DNA of 64,000 nucleotides from a beta proteobacterium AAP65. Lineage in GTDB: Bacteria > Pseudomonadota > Gammaproteobacteria > Burkholderiales > Burkholderiaceae_C. Position numbers and translations under genes: made by a program. The notes below the pieces were generated by a model, which had not been told where the DNA came from, made no database searches, and worked only from the letters and a program-made list of their open reading frames with translations. The stretch spans positions 19,021-83,020 of the forward strand of contig LJHW01000035.1 of NCBI GenBank assembly GCA_001295865.1, given 5' to 3'. Shown one piece after another: positions 38,094 through 46,562 of this stretch. How positions within the stretch are numbered: position 1 is the stretch's first letter; each line of letters opens with the position of its first letter.

Positions 38094-39989
38094 ATGCCTG
38101 TCTCCAGCCTGATTCACCACCCCACCGACCACCAAGACCAACTGCTCGACCGCCACCTGGGCGAGTTGCTGGGCCCCATGGAGCCCGAGGCCTTGGAGGC
38201 CCTGCGCGGCGCCTTCCAGTGGGTGGAGATCGCCGCCGGCGAGACGCTCATCACACAGGGTGAGCCCGGCGACGGCATGTACCTCTCGATCAGCGGCCGC
38301 CTGCGCGCTTGCCTGCGCGGCGAAGACGGGCAAGACCGCCCGGTGCGCGAGATGGCCCGCGGTCAGGTCATCGGCGAGATGGCGCTCTACACCGACGAGC
38401 CCCGCTCGGCCACGGTGGTGGCCATCCGCGATTCGGTGCTGGTGCGGCTGGACAAGGCGGCATTTCTCGGCCTGCTGGCGCAGAACGCGCAGCTCTCGGT
38501 GGCCTTGACGCGGCAGATCATCCGCCGCCTGCAGAGCGCCCAGCAGGGCCCCGAAGCTTCGCGCCCGGTGACCATGGCCCTGCTGCCCGTGACGGCTGGC
38601 GTGGACACGGCGGCTTTCGCCGCCGCGCTGGCCGCGCAGCTGCGCGTGGCGGTACCGCAGGTGCCCGTGCGCGTGCTCGACGCCGCGGCGCTGGACGCCG
38701 AACTGCAGCAACCCGGCCTGGCGCGCAGCGATGCCGGTGATGTGCAGGCCAACCGCCGCATCGCGCTGGCGCTGGACGACATCGAGGCCACGCACGGCTT
38801 CGTGCTGCTGGTGGCCGACGACGGTCCCACGCCCTGGACCGAACGCTGCAGCCGCCGTTGTGATGAGCTGCTGCTGCTGGCCGACGCCACGCAGCCGCCC
38901 GCGCTGCACCCGAGCGAGACGCAGTTCCTCGCGTCGCGCGAGGGGCGCTCCGAGCTGGCGCAGGTGGCCGAGGTGCTGGTGCTGCTGCACCCCGAGGCCA
39001 CGGCCAACCCGCAGAACACGCGCGCCTGGCTCGACCGCCGGCCCGTGGCCGATCACGTGCACGTGCGCCCGGCGCGCGTGGCCGACATGGCCCGGCTGGC
39101 GCGCCTGCAGAGCCGTACCGCGCTGGGCCTGGTGTTCGCCGGCGGCGGCGCGCGCGGCCTGGCGCACCTGGGCATCGTGGCCGAACTGGAAGCGCGCGGC
39201 CTGCACATCGACTGCGTGGGCGGCACCAGCATCGGCGCCATCATGGCCGCCGTCACGGCCAGCGGGCTGCCGCTGGAGCAGCGCCTGAACGTGGCCCGCC
39301 GCGCCTTCCTGCAGGGCCCCACGGGCGACTTCAACCCGGTGCCGCTGCTCAGCCTGATCCGCGGGCAGCGCCTGCGCAGCGTCGTCACCGAGGCCATCGG
39401 CGCGCTGTTCGGCGGCCCGGTGCATGCCGAAGACCTGTGGAAGAACTTCTACGCCGTGGCCAGCAACTACAGCCGCGCCAGCGAGGTGGTGCTGCGCCGC
39501 GGGCCGCTGCTGCAGACGCTGCTGGCCAGCGCGGCCATCCCCGGCGCGCTGCCGCCGGTATTGCGCGACGGCGAACTGCTGTGCGACGGCGGCACCTTCA
39601 ACAACTTCCCGGTGGACGTGATGCGGCGCCAGCGCGGCATCGGCCGCGTCATCGGTGTCGACCTGGGCGCGCGGGCGCCGCGGCGCATTCCGCATGCCGA
39701 GGTGCCCAGCGCCTGGGCGCTGTTTCTCGACCGCTTGCGCCCGCGCCGCCTGCGCCGCTACCGGTTTCCTTCGCTGGTGTCCTACCTGATGAACGTCACC
39801 ATCCTGTACAGCGGCTCGCGCCAGCGGCAGGCTCAAGCGCTCACCGACCTGTACTTCAACCCGCCGCTGCACCGCGTTGGCATGCTGCAGTGGAAGCGCT
39901 TCGACGCCATCGTGCGCCAGGGGCGAGACCACGCGGCGCAGCAGCTCGCGGCGATGTCCGACGAGGCCCTGGCGCCTTACCGGCGGTGA
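38094..39989 (+). CDS. cNMP-binding patatin-like phospholipase (NTE-like)
   Basis: A 631-residue protein. A cyclic-nucleotide-binding domain (about 20-145, GETLITQGEPGDGMYLSISGRL and GEMALYTDEPRSATVVA) precedes a variable middle (about 160-335). The patatin domain has oxyanion GGGARG, nucleophile S379 in GGTSIGA and D498 in CDGGTFNN. This is the NTE/RssA-like organisation, a lipid acylhydrolase gated by a cNMP-like domain. It overlaps the CoA-transferase gene by a GTGA, so the two are translationally coupled. Confidence 0.9.
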   Translation: MPVSSLIHHPTDHQDQLLDRHLGELLGPMEPEALEALRGAFQWVEIAAGETLITQGEPGDGMYLSISGRLRACLRGEDGQDRPVREMARGQVIGEMALYTDEPRSATVVAIRDSVLVRLDKAAFLGLLAQNAQLSVALTRQIIRRLQSAQQGPEASRPVTMALLPVTAGVDTAAFAAALAAQLRVAVPQVPVRVLDAAALDAELQQPGLARSDAGDVQANRRIALALDDIEATHGFVLLVADDGPTPWTERCSRRCDELLLLADATQPPALHPSETQFLASREGRSELAQVAEVLVLLHPEATANPQNTRAWLDRRPVADHVHVRPARVADMARLARLQSRTALGLVFAGGGARGLAHLGIVAELEARGLHIDCVGGTSIGAIMAAVTASGLPLEQRLNVARRAFLQGPTGDFNPVPLLSLIRGQRLRSVVTEAIGALFGGPVHAEDLWKNFYAVASNYSRASEVVLRRGPLLQTLLASAAIPGALPPVLRDGELLCDGGTFNNFPVDVMRRQRGIGRVIGVDLGARAPRRIPHAEVPSAWALFLDRLRPRRLRRYRFPSLVSYLMNVTILYSGSRQRQAQALTDLYFNPPLHRVGMLQWKRFDAIVRQGRDHAAQQLAAMSDEALAPYRR

Positions 39990-41890
39990 GCACCGCACCT
40001 GCGACCGCCACGCTGCCGCCGCAGTTGCAGCCCTGGGCATCGCGCGTGTGCACCGCAGCCCAGGCGGTGGCCCAGGTGCGGCCGGGCGACCATGTTTTTG
40101 TGGGCGGCGTGTGCGCCACGCCGCGGGCGCTGGTGGCGGCGCTGGAGGCGCTGGAATTCGGCCCGGCCGACGTGGAGCTGCTGCACTTCCTCACCGACCA
40201 GGCCATGCCGCTGGACGCCCAGGGCCGGCCCGCCACGCGCTACCGCCACCGCTGCTTCTTCGTGGGCACGGACATGCGCGCCGCGGTGCGCGAGGGCCTG
40301 GCCGACTACGTGCCGCTCAGCATCGCGCGCGTGCCCGAGCTCATCACGCTGGGCCGCATCCCGGTGGACGTGGCCTTCATCCAGGTTTCGCTGCCCGATG
40401 CCTTCGGCTACGTGAGCCTGGGCGTGGGCGTGGACGTGGTGCCCGCCGCGGTGGCGCGGGCGCGCCTGGTGGTGGCCGAGGTCAACCCGCACATGCCGCG
40501 CAGTTGCGGTGACAGCATGCTGCACGTGAGCCAGCTGCACCAGCTGGTGCTGGTGGACACACCCGTCATCGAGTACCAGCACCCGCCCACGCCCAATGCC
40601 GCGCTGGAGCAGATTGCGCGCTACATCAGCGGCATCATCGACGACGGCAGCACGCTGCAGATCGGCCTGGGCCGCGTCACGCACGAGGCGCTGAAGTTCC
40701 TCACCGACCGCCAGGACCTGGGCATCCACAGCGACGTCATCACCGATGCCATCGTGCCGCTGATCGAGCGCGGCATCCTCACCGGCGCGGCCAAGACGCA
40801 GCAGCCGCGCAAGATCGTCACCAGCTTCGCCATGGGCACGCGGCGCCTGTATGACCTGATCGACGGCAACCCGCTCTTCGTCTTCCAGCCCATCGAGACC
40901 GTGTGCGACCCCGCCACCATCGCCGCGCAGCACAAGATGGTGAGCGTGACGCAGGCCTTCGCCGTCGACCTGAGTGGCCAGGTCTGCGCCGACCAGTACA
41001 ACGGCGAGTTCTACGGCGGCCTGGCCGCGCAGGCCGAGTTCCTGCGCGGGGCCTCGCGCTCGCCGGGCGGCAAGCCCATCGTCTGCCTGGTGAGCTGCGA
41101 CGAAGAGGCGCAGACCTCGCGCATCCGCGCGCAGCTGCTGCCGGGCGAAGGCGTGACCGTGCCGCGCACCGACGTGCACTACGTCATCACCGAGTGGGGC
41201 ATCGCCTACCTCTTCGGCAAGAGCATCCGCGAGCGGGCGCGGGCGCTCATCGAGGTGGCGCACCCGAAGTTCCGCGCCGAGCTGTTTGCGCAGGCGCAGG
41301 CCCTGGGCTACCTGGGCGCCGAGCAGACGCTGAAGAACCTGCACGCCTACGCGGTGGAAGACGAGGCCACCGTGGTGCTCAAGGACGGCCGCGACGTGCT
41401 GCTGCGCCCGGCCGCCAGCGGTGATGCGCCGGGCATCCGCGATCTGTTCCACGGCCTCAGCAACCGCGACGTCTACACGCGCTTCTTCCGCCGCATCCGC
41501 GGCCTGAGCGACCGCGATGTGCAGCGCCTGTGCAACCTGGATTTCGAGAACGAGGTGGCTTTCGTGGCCTGCAGCGGCCCGCGCGAAAACGCCAGCATCG
41601 TGGCGCAGAGTTGTTACTTCATCGACCCCAGCACCCACCTGGCCGAGACGGCCTTCATGGTGCACCCGCTGTGGCAGGGCAGCGGCCTGGGCAGCGCCTT
41701 GCAGCGCAAGATGATGGCGCACGCGCGCCGGCGGGGCGTGCGCGGCTTCGTGGCCGAGATCCTGCCCACCAACGAGAACATGATCCGCCTGGCCCGTTCT
41801 GCCGAACTGGCCGGGGCGGCCAGCAGCAGCGTGCCGCGTGTGACGGTGGAACACACCGGCGGCACGGTGCGGGTGACGACGCTGCTCTAG
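39986..41890 (+). CDS. Acetyl-CoA hydrolase/transferase fused to a GNAT domain
   Basis: A 634-residue protein starting at GTG 39986. Residues about 10-450 are an acetyl-CoA hydrolase/CoA-transferase: HVFVGGVCATPRALVAAL, DGSTLQIGLGRVTHEAL, GQVCADQYNGEFYGG near the catalytic Glu loop, and VITEWGIAYLFGKSIRERARALIEVAHP. Residues about 470-634 are a GNAT acetyltransferase, with VHPLWQGSGLGSALQRKMMAHARRRG as the acetyl-CoA-binding loop. Such fusions occur in proteobacteria; the joined domains share acetyl-CoA. The overlapping upstream patatin gene suggests a lipid-acyl or acetate role. Confidence 0.87.
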   Translation: MSTAPATATLPPQLQPWASRVCTAAQAVAQVRPGDHVFVGGVCATPRALVAALEALEFGPADVELLHFLTDQAMPLDAQGRPATRYRHRCFFVGTDMRAAVREGLADYVPLSIARVPELITLGRIPVDVAFIQVSLPDAFGYVSLGVGVDVVPAAVARARLVVAEVNPHMPRSCGDSMLHVSQLHQLVLVDTPVIEYQHPPTPNAALEQIARYISGIIDDGSTLQIGLGRVTHEALKFLTDRQDLGIHSDVITDAIVPLIERGILTGAAKTQQPRKIVTSFAMGTRRLYDLIDGNPLFVFQPIETVCDPATIAAQHKMVSVTQAFAVDLSGQVCADQYNGEFYGGLAAQAEFLRGASRSPGGKPIVCLVSCDEEAQTSRIRAQLLPGEGVTVPRTDVHYVITEWGIAYLFGKSIRERARALIEVAHPKFRAELFAQAQALGYLGAEQTLKNLHAYAVEDEATVVLKDGRDVLLRPAASGDAPGIRDLFHGLSNRDVYTRFFRRIRGLSDRDVQRLCNLDFENEVAFVACSGPRENASIVAQSCYFIDPSTHLAETAFMVHPLWQGSGLGSALQRKMMAHARRRGVRGFVAEILPTNENMIRLARSAELAGAASSSVPRVTVEHTGGTVRVTTLL

Positions 41891-41922
41891 CGGGCCGCGC
41901 CGCTGGCGCACCGTAAACTGCA

Positions 41923-41938
41923 CGCGAACAAATTCGCG
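41923..41938. promoter_or_regulatory. Inverted repeat CGCGAA-CAAA-TTCGCG before the LacI gene
   Basis: A perfect 6-bp dyad with a 4-base spacer ends 6 bases before the lacI-type ATG (41945). It differs from the TGAAAGCGCTTTCA sites. It may be a separate autoregulatory operator or a translational hairpin. No good -35/-10 pair is visible in the 54-base gap. Confidence 0.4.
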
Positions 41939-41944
41939 GCAGGC

Positions 41945-43039
41945 ATGAACACGAAGACCGACAGCCGGGCCCGGCGCAGGGGCGCGGCCACGCAGGACAG
42001 CGGCAAGGTGACGCTGGAGATGGTGGCCGCGGCCGCAGGCGTTTCGCCGAGCACCGTCTCGCGCATCCTCAACGGCACGGCCGTGGTGGCAGAAGAAAAA
42101 CGGGCCGCGGTGGACGAGGCCATCGCGCGCCTGGGCTTCGTGCCCAACCCCATGGCGCGCGGCCTGGCCGGCGGGCGCACCATGAGCATCGGTGTCGTCA
42201 CCCAGGCCATCGACAGCCCCTTCTACGGCGGCGCCTTGCGCGGCGTGGAAGAAGAACTCGGCCGCGCCGGCTACAGCCCGCTCTTCGTCAGCGGCCACTG
42301 GAGCGCCGCGCGCGAGGCGCAGTGCATCGAGACGCTGAAGGCACGCCGTGTCGACGGCATCATCGTGCTGACGGGCCGGCTGAGCGACGCCGCGCTGGCC
42401 CAGCACGCGCAGAGCCTGCCCGTCGTGGTGACGGGCCGCACGCTGACGGCGCCGCACCTCTACGCGCTGAACTTCGACAACTTCGAGGGCGCGCGTCTGG
42501 CCACGCACCATTTGCTGAGCCTGGGGCACCGGCGCATCGCCTTCATCTCGGGCGACAGCCGCCACCCCGATGCCAAAGAACGCCAACGCGGCTACCGCGC
42601 CGCGCTGGAAGCCGCCGACGTGCCCTACGAGCCGGCGCTGGTGCTGCCCGGGCAATACACCGAAGACAGCGGCCGCATGGCGGTGGAACGCCTGCTCGAC
42701 AGCCGCGAGCCCTTCACCGCCATCTTCGCGGCCAACGACCAGATGGCCTTCGGCGCTGGCCTGGCCCTGCACCGCCGCCACCTGCGCGTGCCGGACGACG
42801 TGTCGCTGGTGGGCTTCGACGACGTGGCCAGCGCGCTCTATGCCATCCCGCCCCTGAGCACGGTGCACCACCCGGTGTACGAACTCGGTCAGGCCGCGGC
42901 CCAGGCCATGCTGCAGCTGCTGGCCAGCGAAACGCCCACCACCGTGCTGCCGGCGCCGCGCTTCATCTCGCGCGAGAGCAGCCGCGAGCTGCAGGCCCCC
43001 GCGGCCGACGGCGCCCCCCTGCGAGCGCGGCGGCGCTGA
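41945..43039 (+). CDS. LacI-family regulator of the beta-glucan locus
   Basis: A 364-residue protein. The N-terminal helix-turn-helix (about 22-45, VTLEMVAAAAGVSPSTVSRILNG) with the hinge helix LGFVPNPMARGLAGG is the LacI DNA-binding module. The periplasmic-binding-like sensor domain follows (SIGVVTQAIDSPFYGG through AIFAANDQMAFGAGLAL and VGFDDVASALYAIPPLSTVHHP). Its gene lies 171 bp upstream of the GH1 operon. Four copies of a perfect LacI-type operator occur in the locus, so it is the obvious repressor, presumably relieved by a glucose disaccharide or laminari-oligosaccharide. Confidence 0.92.
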   Translation: MNTKTDSRARRRGAATQDSGKVTLEMVAAAAGVSPSTVSRILNGTAVVAEEKRAAVDEAIARLGFVPNPMARGLAGGRTMSIGVVTQAIDSPFYGGALRGVEEELGRAGYSPLFVSGHWSAAREAQCIETLKARRVDGIIVLTGRLSDAALAQHAQSLPVVVTGRTLTAPHLYALNFDNFEGARLATHHLLSLGHRRIAFISGDSRHPDAKERQRGYRAALEAADVPYEPALVLPGQYTEDSGRMAVERLLDSREPFTAIFAANDQMAFGAGLALHRRHLRVPDDVSLVGFDDVASALYAIPPLSTVHHPVYELGQAAAQAMLQLLASETPTTVLPAPRFISRESSRELQAPAADGAPLRARRR

Positions 43040-43084
43040 AGGGCCCGGCCGGGCACCCGCGCCCGGCTTCGCACTAACCCTCGA

Positions 43085-43113
43085 TTGACAGCCCGGGCGG
43101 CGCGCCTTAAATT
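43085..43113 (+). promoter_or_regulatory. Sigma-70-like promoter of the GH1-GH16-GH17 operon
   Basis: A consensus -35 TTGACA at 43085-43090 is followed by -10 TTAAAT (43107-43112) or TAAATT (43108-43113), with 16-17 bp between. The operator begins at 43115, within two bases of the -10, so bound repressor would cover the start site. Confidence 0.82.
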
Positions 43114-43114
43114 C

Positions 43115-43128
43115 TGAAAGCGCTTTCA
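43115..43128 (+). promoter_or_regulatory. LacI-type operator, copy 1 (TGAAAGCGCTTTCA)
   Basis: Perfect 14-bp palindrome with the central CG expected of LacI-family sites. It directly follows the -10 of the operon promoter and ends 82 bases before the GH1 start codon. It is identical to the copies at 56098, 56281 and 58823. Confidence 0.9.
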
Positions 43129-43210
43129 AGACGGCTTCAGCCTGCCTTGCCAGCGTCTGGCAGGGCGCCCGGGCGCGCTGCCGGTTCTGTGTCTCTCTTC
43201 CGCGATCGTC

Positions 43211-44599
43211 ATGAACCCCAAGCCGCCTTTCCCCGCGCCGCAGCGCTTTCCGAAAGATTTCGTCTGGGGCGTGGCCACCAGCGCCTTCCAGATCGAAGGC
43301 GCGGCCGCGGCCGACGGCAAGGGCCCGTCGATCTGGGACCGTTTCTGCCAGCAGCCCGGCACGATTGCCGATGCCAGCAACGGCGACGTGGCCTGTGACC
43401 ACTACCACCGCTGGCCGGCCGACCTCGACCTCATCCAGAACCTGGGCGTGGACGCCTACCGCTTCAGCATCAGCTGGCCGCGTGTGCAGGCCACCGGCAG
43501 CGGCGCCTTCAACGCCGCGGGCCTCGATTTCTATGAGCGCATCGTCGACGGCCTGCTGGAACGCGGCATCCGCCCCTACCTCACGCTGAACCACTGGGAC
43601 TTGCCGCAGGCCCTGCAAGACGAGGGCGGCTGGGCGAACCGCAGCACCGTGCAGCGTTTTGTCGACTACGCCTGCGCCATCGACCGCCGGCTGGGCAACC
43701 GTATCGCCGCCATCACCACGCACAACGAGCCCTGGGTGATGGCCGTGCTGGGCCACGAGACCGGCCTCTTCGCGCCGGGGCTGAAGAGCCGCGCCACGGC
43801 CATGCAGGCAGCGCACCACCTGCTGCTCAGCCACGGCCTGGCGCTGCAAGCATTACGCGCACAGGGCTGCAGCAGCCGGCTGGGCATCGTGCTGAACCTC
43901 TCGCCCATCCGCGCCGCCACCGACAGCGCCGCCGACCAGGCCCAGGCCCGCCTGGAAGACGGCCGCGCCGTGCGCTGGTACATGGACCCGCTGTTCAAGG
44001 GCGAGTACCCCGAAGACGTCTGGCAGCACCTGGGCGCCGACGCACCGCAGGTGCAAGAAGGCGACCTCGCGGCCATCAGCACGCCGATGGATTTTCTCGG
44101 CGTCAATTACTACACCCGCTCGGTGGTGAGCGCCGACGGCAGCTGGGACATCAAGACCAGCGGCAAGGCCCTCACCGACATGGGCTGGGAGGTCTACCCC
44201 GAGGGCTTGACCGAACTGCTGGTGCGCCTGCACCGCGATTGGCAGCTGCCGGCGCTGTATGTGAAGGAAAACGGCGCGGCCTTCAAGGACGAGTTCCTGC
44301 CGGGCGCCGATGGCCAACCGGGCCGCGTGCACGACGTGGCCCGCACCGACTACATCGCCCGCCACATCGCGGCCGTGGCCGACGCCATGGCGCAAGGCGT
44401 GCCCATGGCCGGCTACATGGTGTGGAGCCTGCTCGACAACTTCGAATGGGCCTCGGGCTACGAGAAGCGCTTCGGCATCGTGCACGTGGACTACAGCACG
44501 CAGCAGCGCACGCTGAAGGACAGCGCGCTCTGGTACCGAGATTTCCTGCAGCTGCAGAAAAGCGCACGCCAGCCGGCCCTGAGCACTGTGGCGGTCTGA
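43211..44599 (+). CDS. Family 1 beta-glucosidase, cytoplasmic
   Basis: A 462-residue GH1 enzyme without signal peptide. The N-terminal FPKDFVWGVATSAFQIEGA is the family signature. The acid/base Glu is E173 in THNEPWV (usually TFNEP) and the nucleophile is E353 in VKENGAA. WSLLDNFEWASGYEKRFGIVHVDY closes the active site. It hydrolyses terminal beta-glucosides and would turn imported laminaribiose or longer products into glucose. First gene of the repressor-controlled operon; the next gene, GH16, begins 14 bases after its stop. Confidence 0.95.
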   Translation: MNPKPPFPAPQRFPKDFVWGVATSAFQIEGAAAADGKGPSIWDRFCQQPGTIADASNGDVACDHYHRWPADLDLIQNLGVDAYRFSISWPRVQATGSGAFNAAGLDFYERIVDGLLERGIRPYLTLNHWDLPQALQDEGGWANRSTVQRFVDYACAIDRRLGNRIAAITTHNEPWVMAVLGHETGLFAPGLKSRATAMQAAHHLLLSHGLALQALRAQGCSSRLGIVLNLSPIRAATDSAADQAQARLEDGRAVRWYMDPLFKGEYPEDVWQHLGADAPQVQEGDLAAISTPMDFLGVNYYTRSVVSADGSWDIKTSGKALTDMGWEVYPEGLTELLVRLHRDWQLPALYVKENGAAFKDEFLPGADGQPGRVHDVARTDYIARHIAAVADAMAQGVPMAGYMVWSLLDNFEWASGYEKRFGIVHVDYSTQQRTLKDSALWYRDFLQLQKSARQPALSTVAV

Positions 44600-44613
44600 C
44601 CCCGGATGCCCCC

Positions 44614-45543
44614 ATGAAGCAACCCGCGCCGAAGAAGAAGCCCCCGAAGATCCCGGGCTGGAAGCTCGTCTGGCACGACGAGTTCGAGGGCGACGCCGTC
44701 GATCCGGCCAAGTGGGACTTCGACCTCGGCAACGGCTTCTACGACTACAAGAACCACGCCTGGGTGCCGGGCTGGGGCAACGAAGAGCTGCAGTACTACA
44801 CCGCCGAGCCCGAGAACGTGCAGGTGCGTGACAGCTGCCTGCGCATCCGCGCCGTGAAGGCACCGCTGCACGGCTGCGGCTACACCTCGGCGCGGCTCAA
44901 GACCAAGGCCCGTGACGGGCGTGTGCTCTTCGCCACCTGCTACGGCCGCATCGAGTTCCGCGCGCAGGTGCCCTGGGGCAAGGGCCTGTGGCCGGCGCTG
45001 TGGATGCTGCCGGTGGACGACAAGTACGGCGGCTGGGCCGCCAGCGGCGAGATCGACCTGATGGAGATCGTCGGCGAGAAGCCCGAAGAGGTGCTCAACA
45101 GCATCCACTTCGGCAGCAGCTTCCCGAAACGTTCGCTGATCACCACCGTGCACGCGCTGCCCGAAGGCAGCCTCGTGAGCGACTGGCACACCTACGCGGT
45201 GGAGTGGGAGCCGGGCGAGATCCGCTTCTACGTGGACGGTGTGCAGACCTGCACCTACAGCCACTGGTGGAGCTGCAGCCAGCTCAAGGACGGGCAGGGC
45301 GTGGAGCCGAAGAAGGCCGCCGACCTGAACCCCTGGCCGGCACCTTTCGACCAACCGTTCTACCTGGTGATGAACGTGGCCGTGGGCGGCAACTTCCCCG
45401 GTGTGCCCAACGAACAGACGCGTTTCCCGGCCGAGATGGTGGTGGACTACGTGCGGGTGTACGAGAAGGTGGGCGGCCACGGCGCGCCCCAACCCATCGG
45501 CCCGGGCGCCTTCCCGTGGCAGGTGAAGAAGAAAAAGGCCTGA
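44614..45543 (+). CDS. GH16 glucanase lacking a signal peptide
   Basis: A 309-residue GH16 protein. The N-terminus is a Lys/Pro-rich stretch (MKQPAPKKKPPKIPGWKL) with no signal. The catalytic motif is E146-I-D148-L-M-E151 in GEIDLMEIVG, the pattern of bacterial beta-1,3(4)-glucanases and laminarinases. WGKGLWPALWMLP and VNVAVGGNFPG are typical. GH16 enzymes are normally secreted, so a cytoplasmic form in an import operon is unusual and suggests action on long imported oligosaccharides. The C-terminus ends in a Lys run. Confidence 0.9.
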   Translation: MKQPAPKKKPPKIPGWKLVWHDEFEGDAVDPAKWDFDLGNGFYDYKNHAWVPGWGNEELQYYTAEPENVQVRDSCLRIRAVKAPLHGCGYTSARLKTKARDGRVLFATCYGRIEFRAQVPWGKGLWPALWMLPVDDKYGGWAASGEIDLMEIVGEKPEEVLNSIHFGSSFPKRSLITTVHALPEGSLVSDWHTYAVEWEPGEIRFYVDGVQTCTYSHWWSCSQLKDGQGVEPKKAADLNPWPAPFDQPFYLVMNVAVGGNFPGVPNEQTRFPAEMVVDYVRVYEKVGGHGAPQPIGPGAFPWQVKKKKA

Positions 45544-45554
45544 GGAGCGCCACG

Positions 45555-46562
45555 ATGTCCCGTCCCCCCGAAGCCCACGATGCCGCGCCCGCCGGGCGCC
45601 TGACCCGCAGCACCGACGAGGGCGAGACGGCACACAACCGCCAGCATCGGCACTCGGGGGCCGCGCCTCAGGCCACGGCGCTGGAGCGCAGCCGCTGGCA
45701 GACGCTGGGCCCCGAGGTGTGGACGACCGAGACCCGCCGCACGCTGGCCCAAGACTTTGCAGCCACGCTGCAGCGCGGCGTGCACGGCCTGTGTTTCAGC
45801 CCCTACCTGGAAGGCCAGCAGCCCGGCAGCCAGGTCAGCGAAGCGCAGATCCGCGAGCGGCTGGCCCTCATCCGCCCGCACTGCGACTGGATCCGCACCT
45901 TCTCGTGCACCGACGGCCACGAGCACACGCCGCGCATCGCACACGAACTCGGCTTCAAGACGCTGGTGGGCGCCTGGCTGGGCACCGACGCGGAGATCAA
46001 CGAACGCGAGATCCAGGGCGTCATCGAGGTGACGCGCGCCGGCCATGCCGACATCGTGGCCGTGGGCAACGAGGTGCTGCTGCGCGAAGACATGCCCGAG
46101 GCCGAACTGCTCGGCTTCATGCAGCGCGTGAAGGACGCCCTGCCCAGCGTGCCGGTGGGTTATGTCGACGCCTACTACCTCTTCGAAAAACACCCGCTGG
46201 TCACCGCCGCCTGCGACGTGGTGATGACCAACTGCTACCCCTTCTGGGAAGGCTGTCCGCGTGAACAGGCCTTGGCCTACATGCAGCAGATGGTGGCGCG
46301 CACCCGCGCCGCCGCGCCGGGCAAGCGGGTGCTGATCAGCGAAACCGGCTGGCCCGACCAGGGCAGCGCCTTCCAGGGCTCGGTGCCTTCGCGCGAAGGC
46401 GCCATGCAGTACTTCGTCGACACCTGCCGCTGGGCGCAGGAAGACGGCATCGAGCTCTTCTACTTCTCGGCCTTCGATGAAGCCTGGAAGGTGGGCGCCG
46501 AAGGCGATGTCGGGGCCTACTGGGGGCTTTGGGACAAAGACGGCGTGCGCAAGTTCGGATGA
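45555..46562 (+). CDS. GH17 glucanase A, cytoplasmic
   Basis: A 335-residue protein without signal; the first 55 residues are hydrophilic and disordered. The GH17 barrel then has GLCFSPYLEGQQPGSQVSE at strand 1, acid/base E173 in VGNEVLLRED and nucleophile E263 in ISETGWPDQG. The FDEAWK segment near the end is typical. GH17 members cleave or transfer beta-1,3-glucans. GAGGAGCGC precedes the ATG. The stop overlaps the next ATG. It is clearly paralogous to the GH17 domain of the transporter fusion at 47518. Confidence 0.88.
   Translation: MSRPPEAHDAAPAGRLTRSTDEGETAHNRQHRHSGAAPQATALERSRWQTLGPEVWTTETRRTLAQDFAATLQRGVHGLCFSPYLEGQQPGSQVSEAQIRERLALIRPHCDWIRTFSCTDGHEHTPRIAHELGFKTLVGAWLGTDAEINEREIQGVIEVTRAGHADIVAVGNEVLLREDMPEAELLGFMQRVKDALPSVPVGYVDAYYLFEKHPLVTAACDVVMTNCYPFWEGCPREQALAYMQQMVARTRAAAPGKRVLISETGWPDQGSAFQGSVPSREGAMQYFVDTCRWAQEDGIELFYFSAFDEAWKVGAEGDVGAYWGLWDKDGVRKFG

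Noticed and set aside
39977..43849. 1290-codon open frame on the minus strand
   Set aside because: It is the antisense shadow of the CoA-transferase, LacI and GH1 genes. The translation is Gln/His/Arg/Ala/Val-rich low complexity with no motif, as expected in high-GC DNA.
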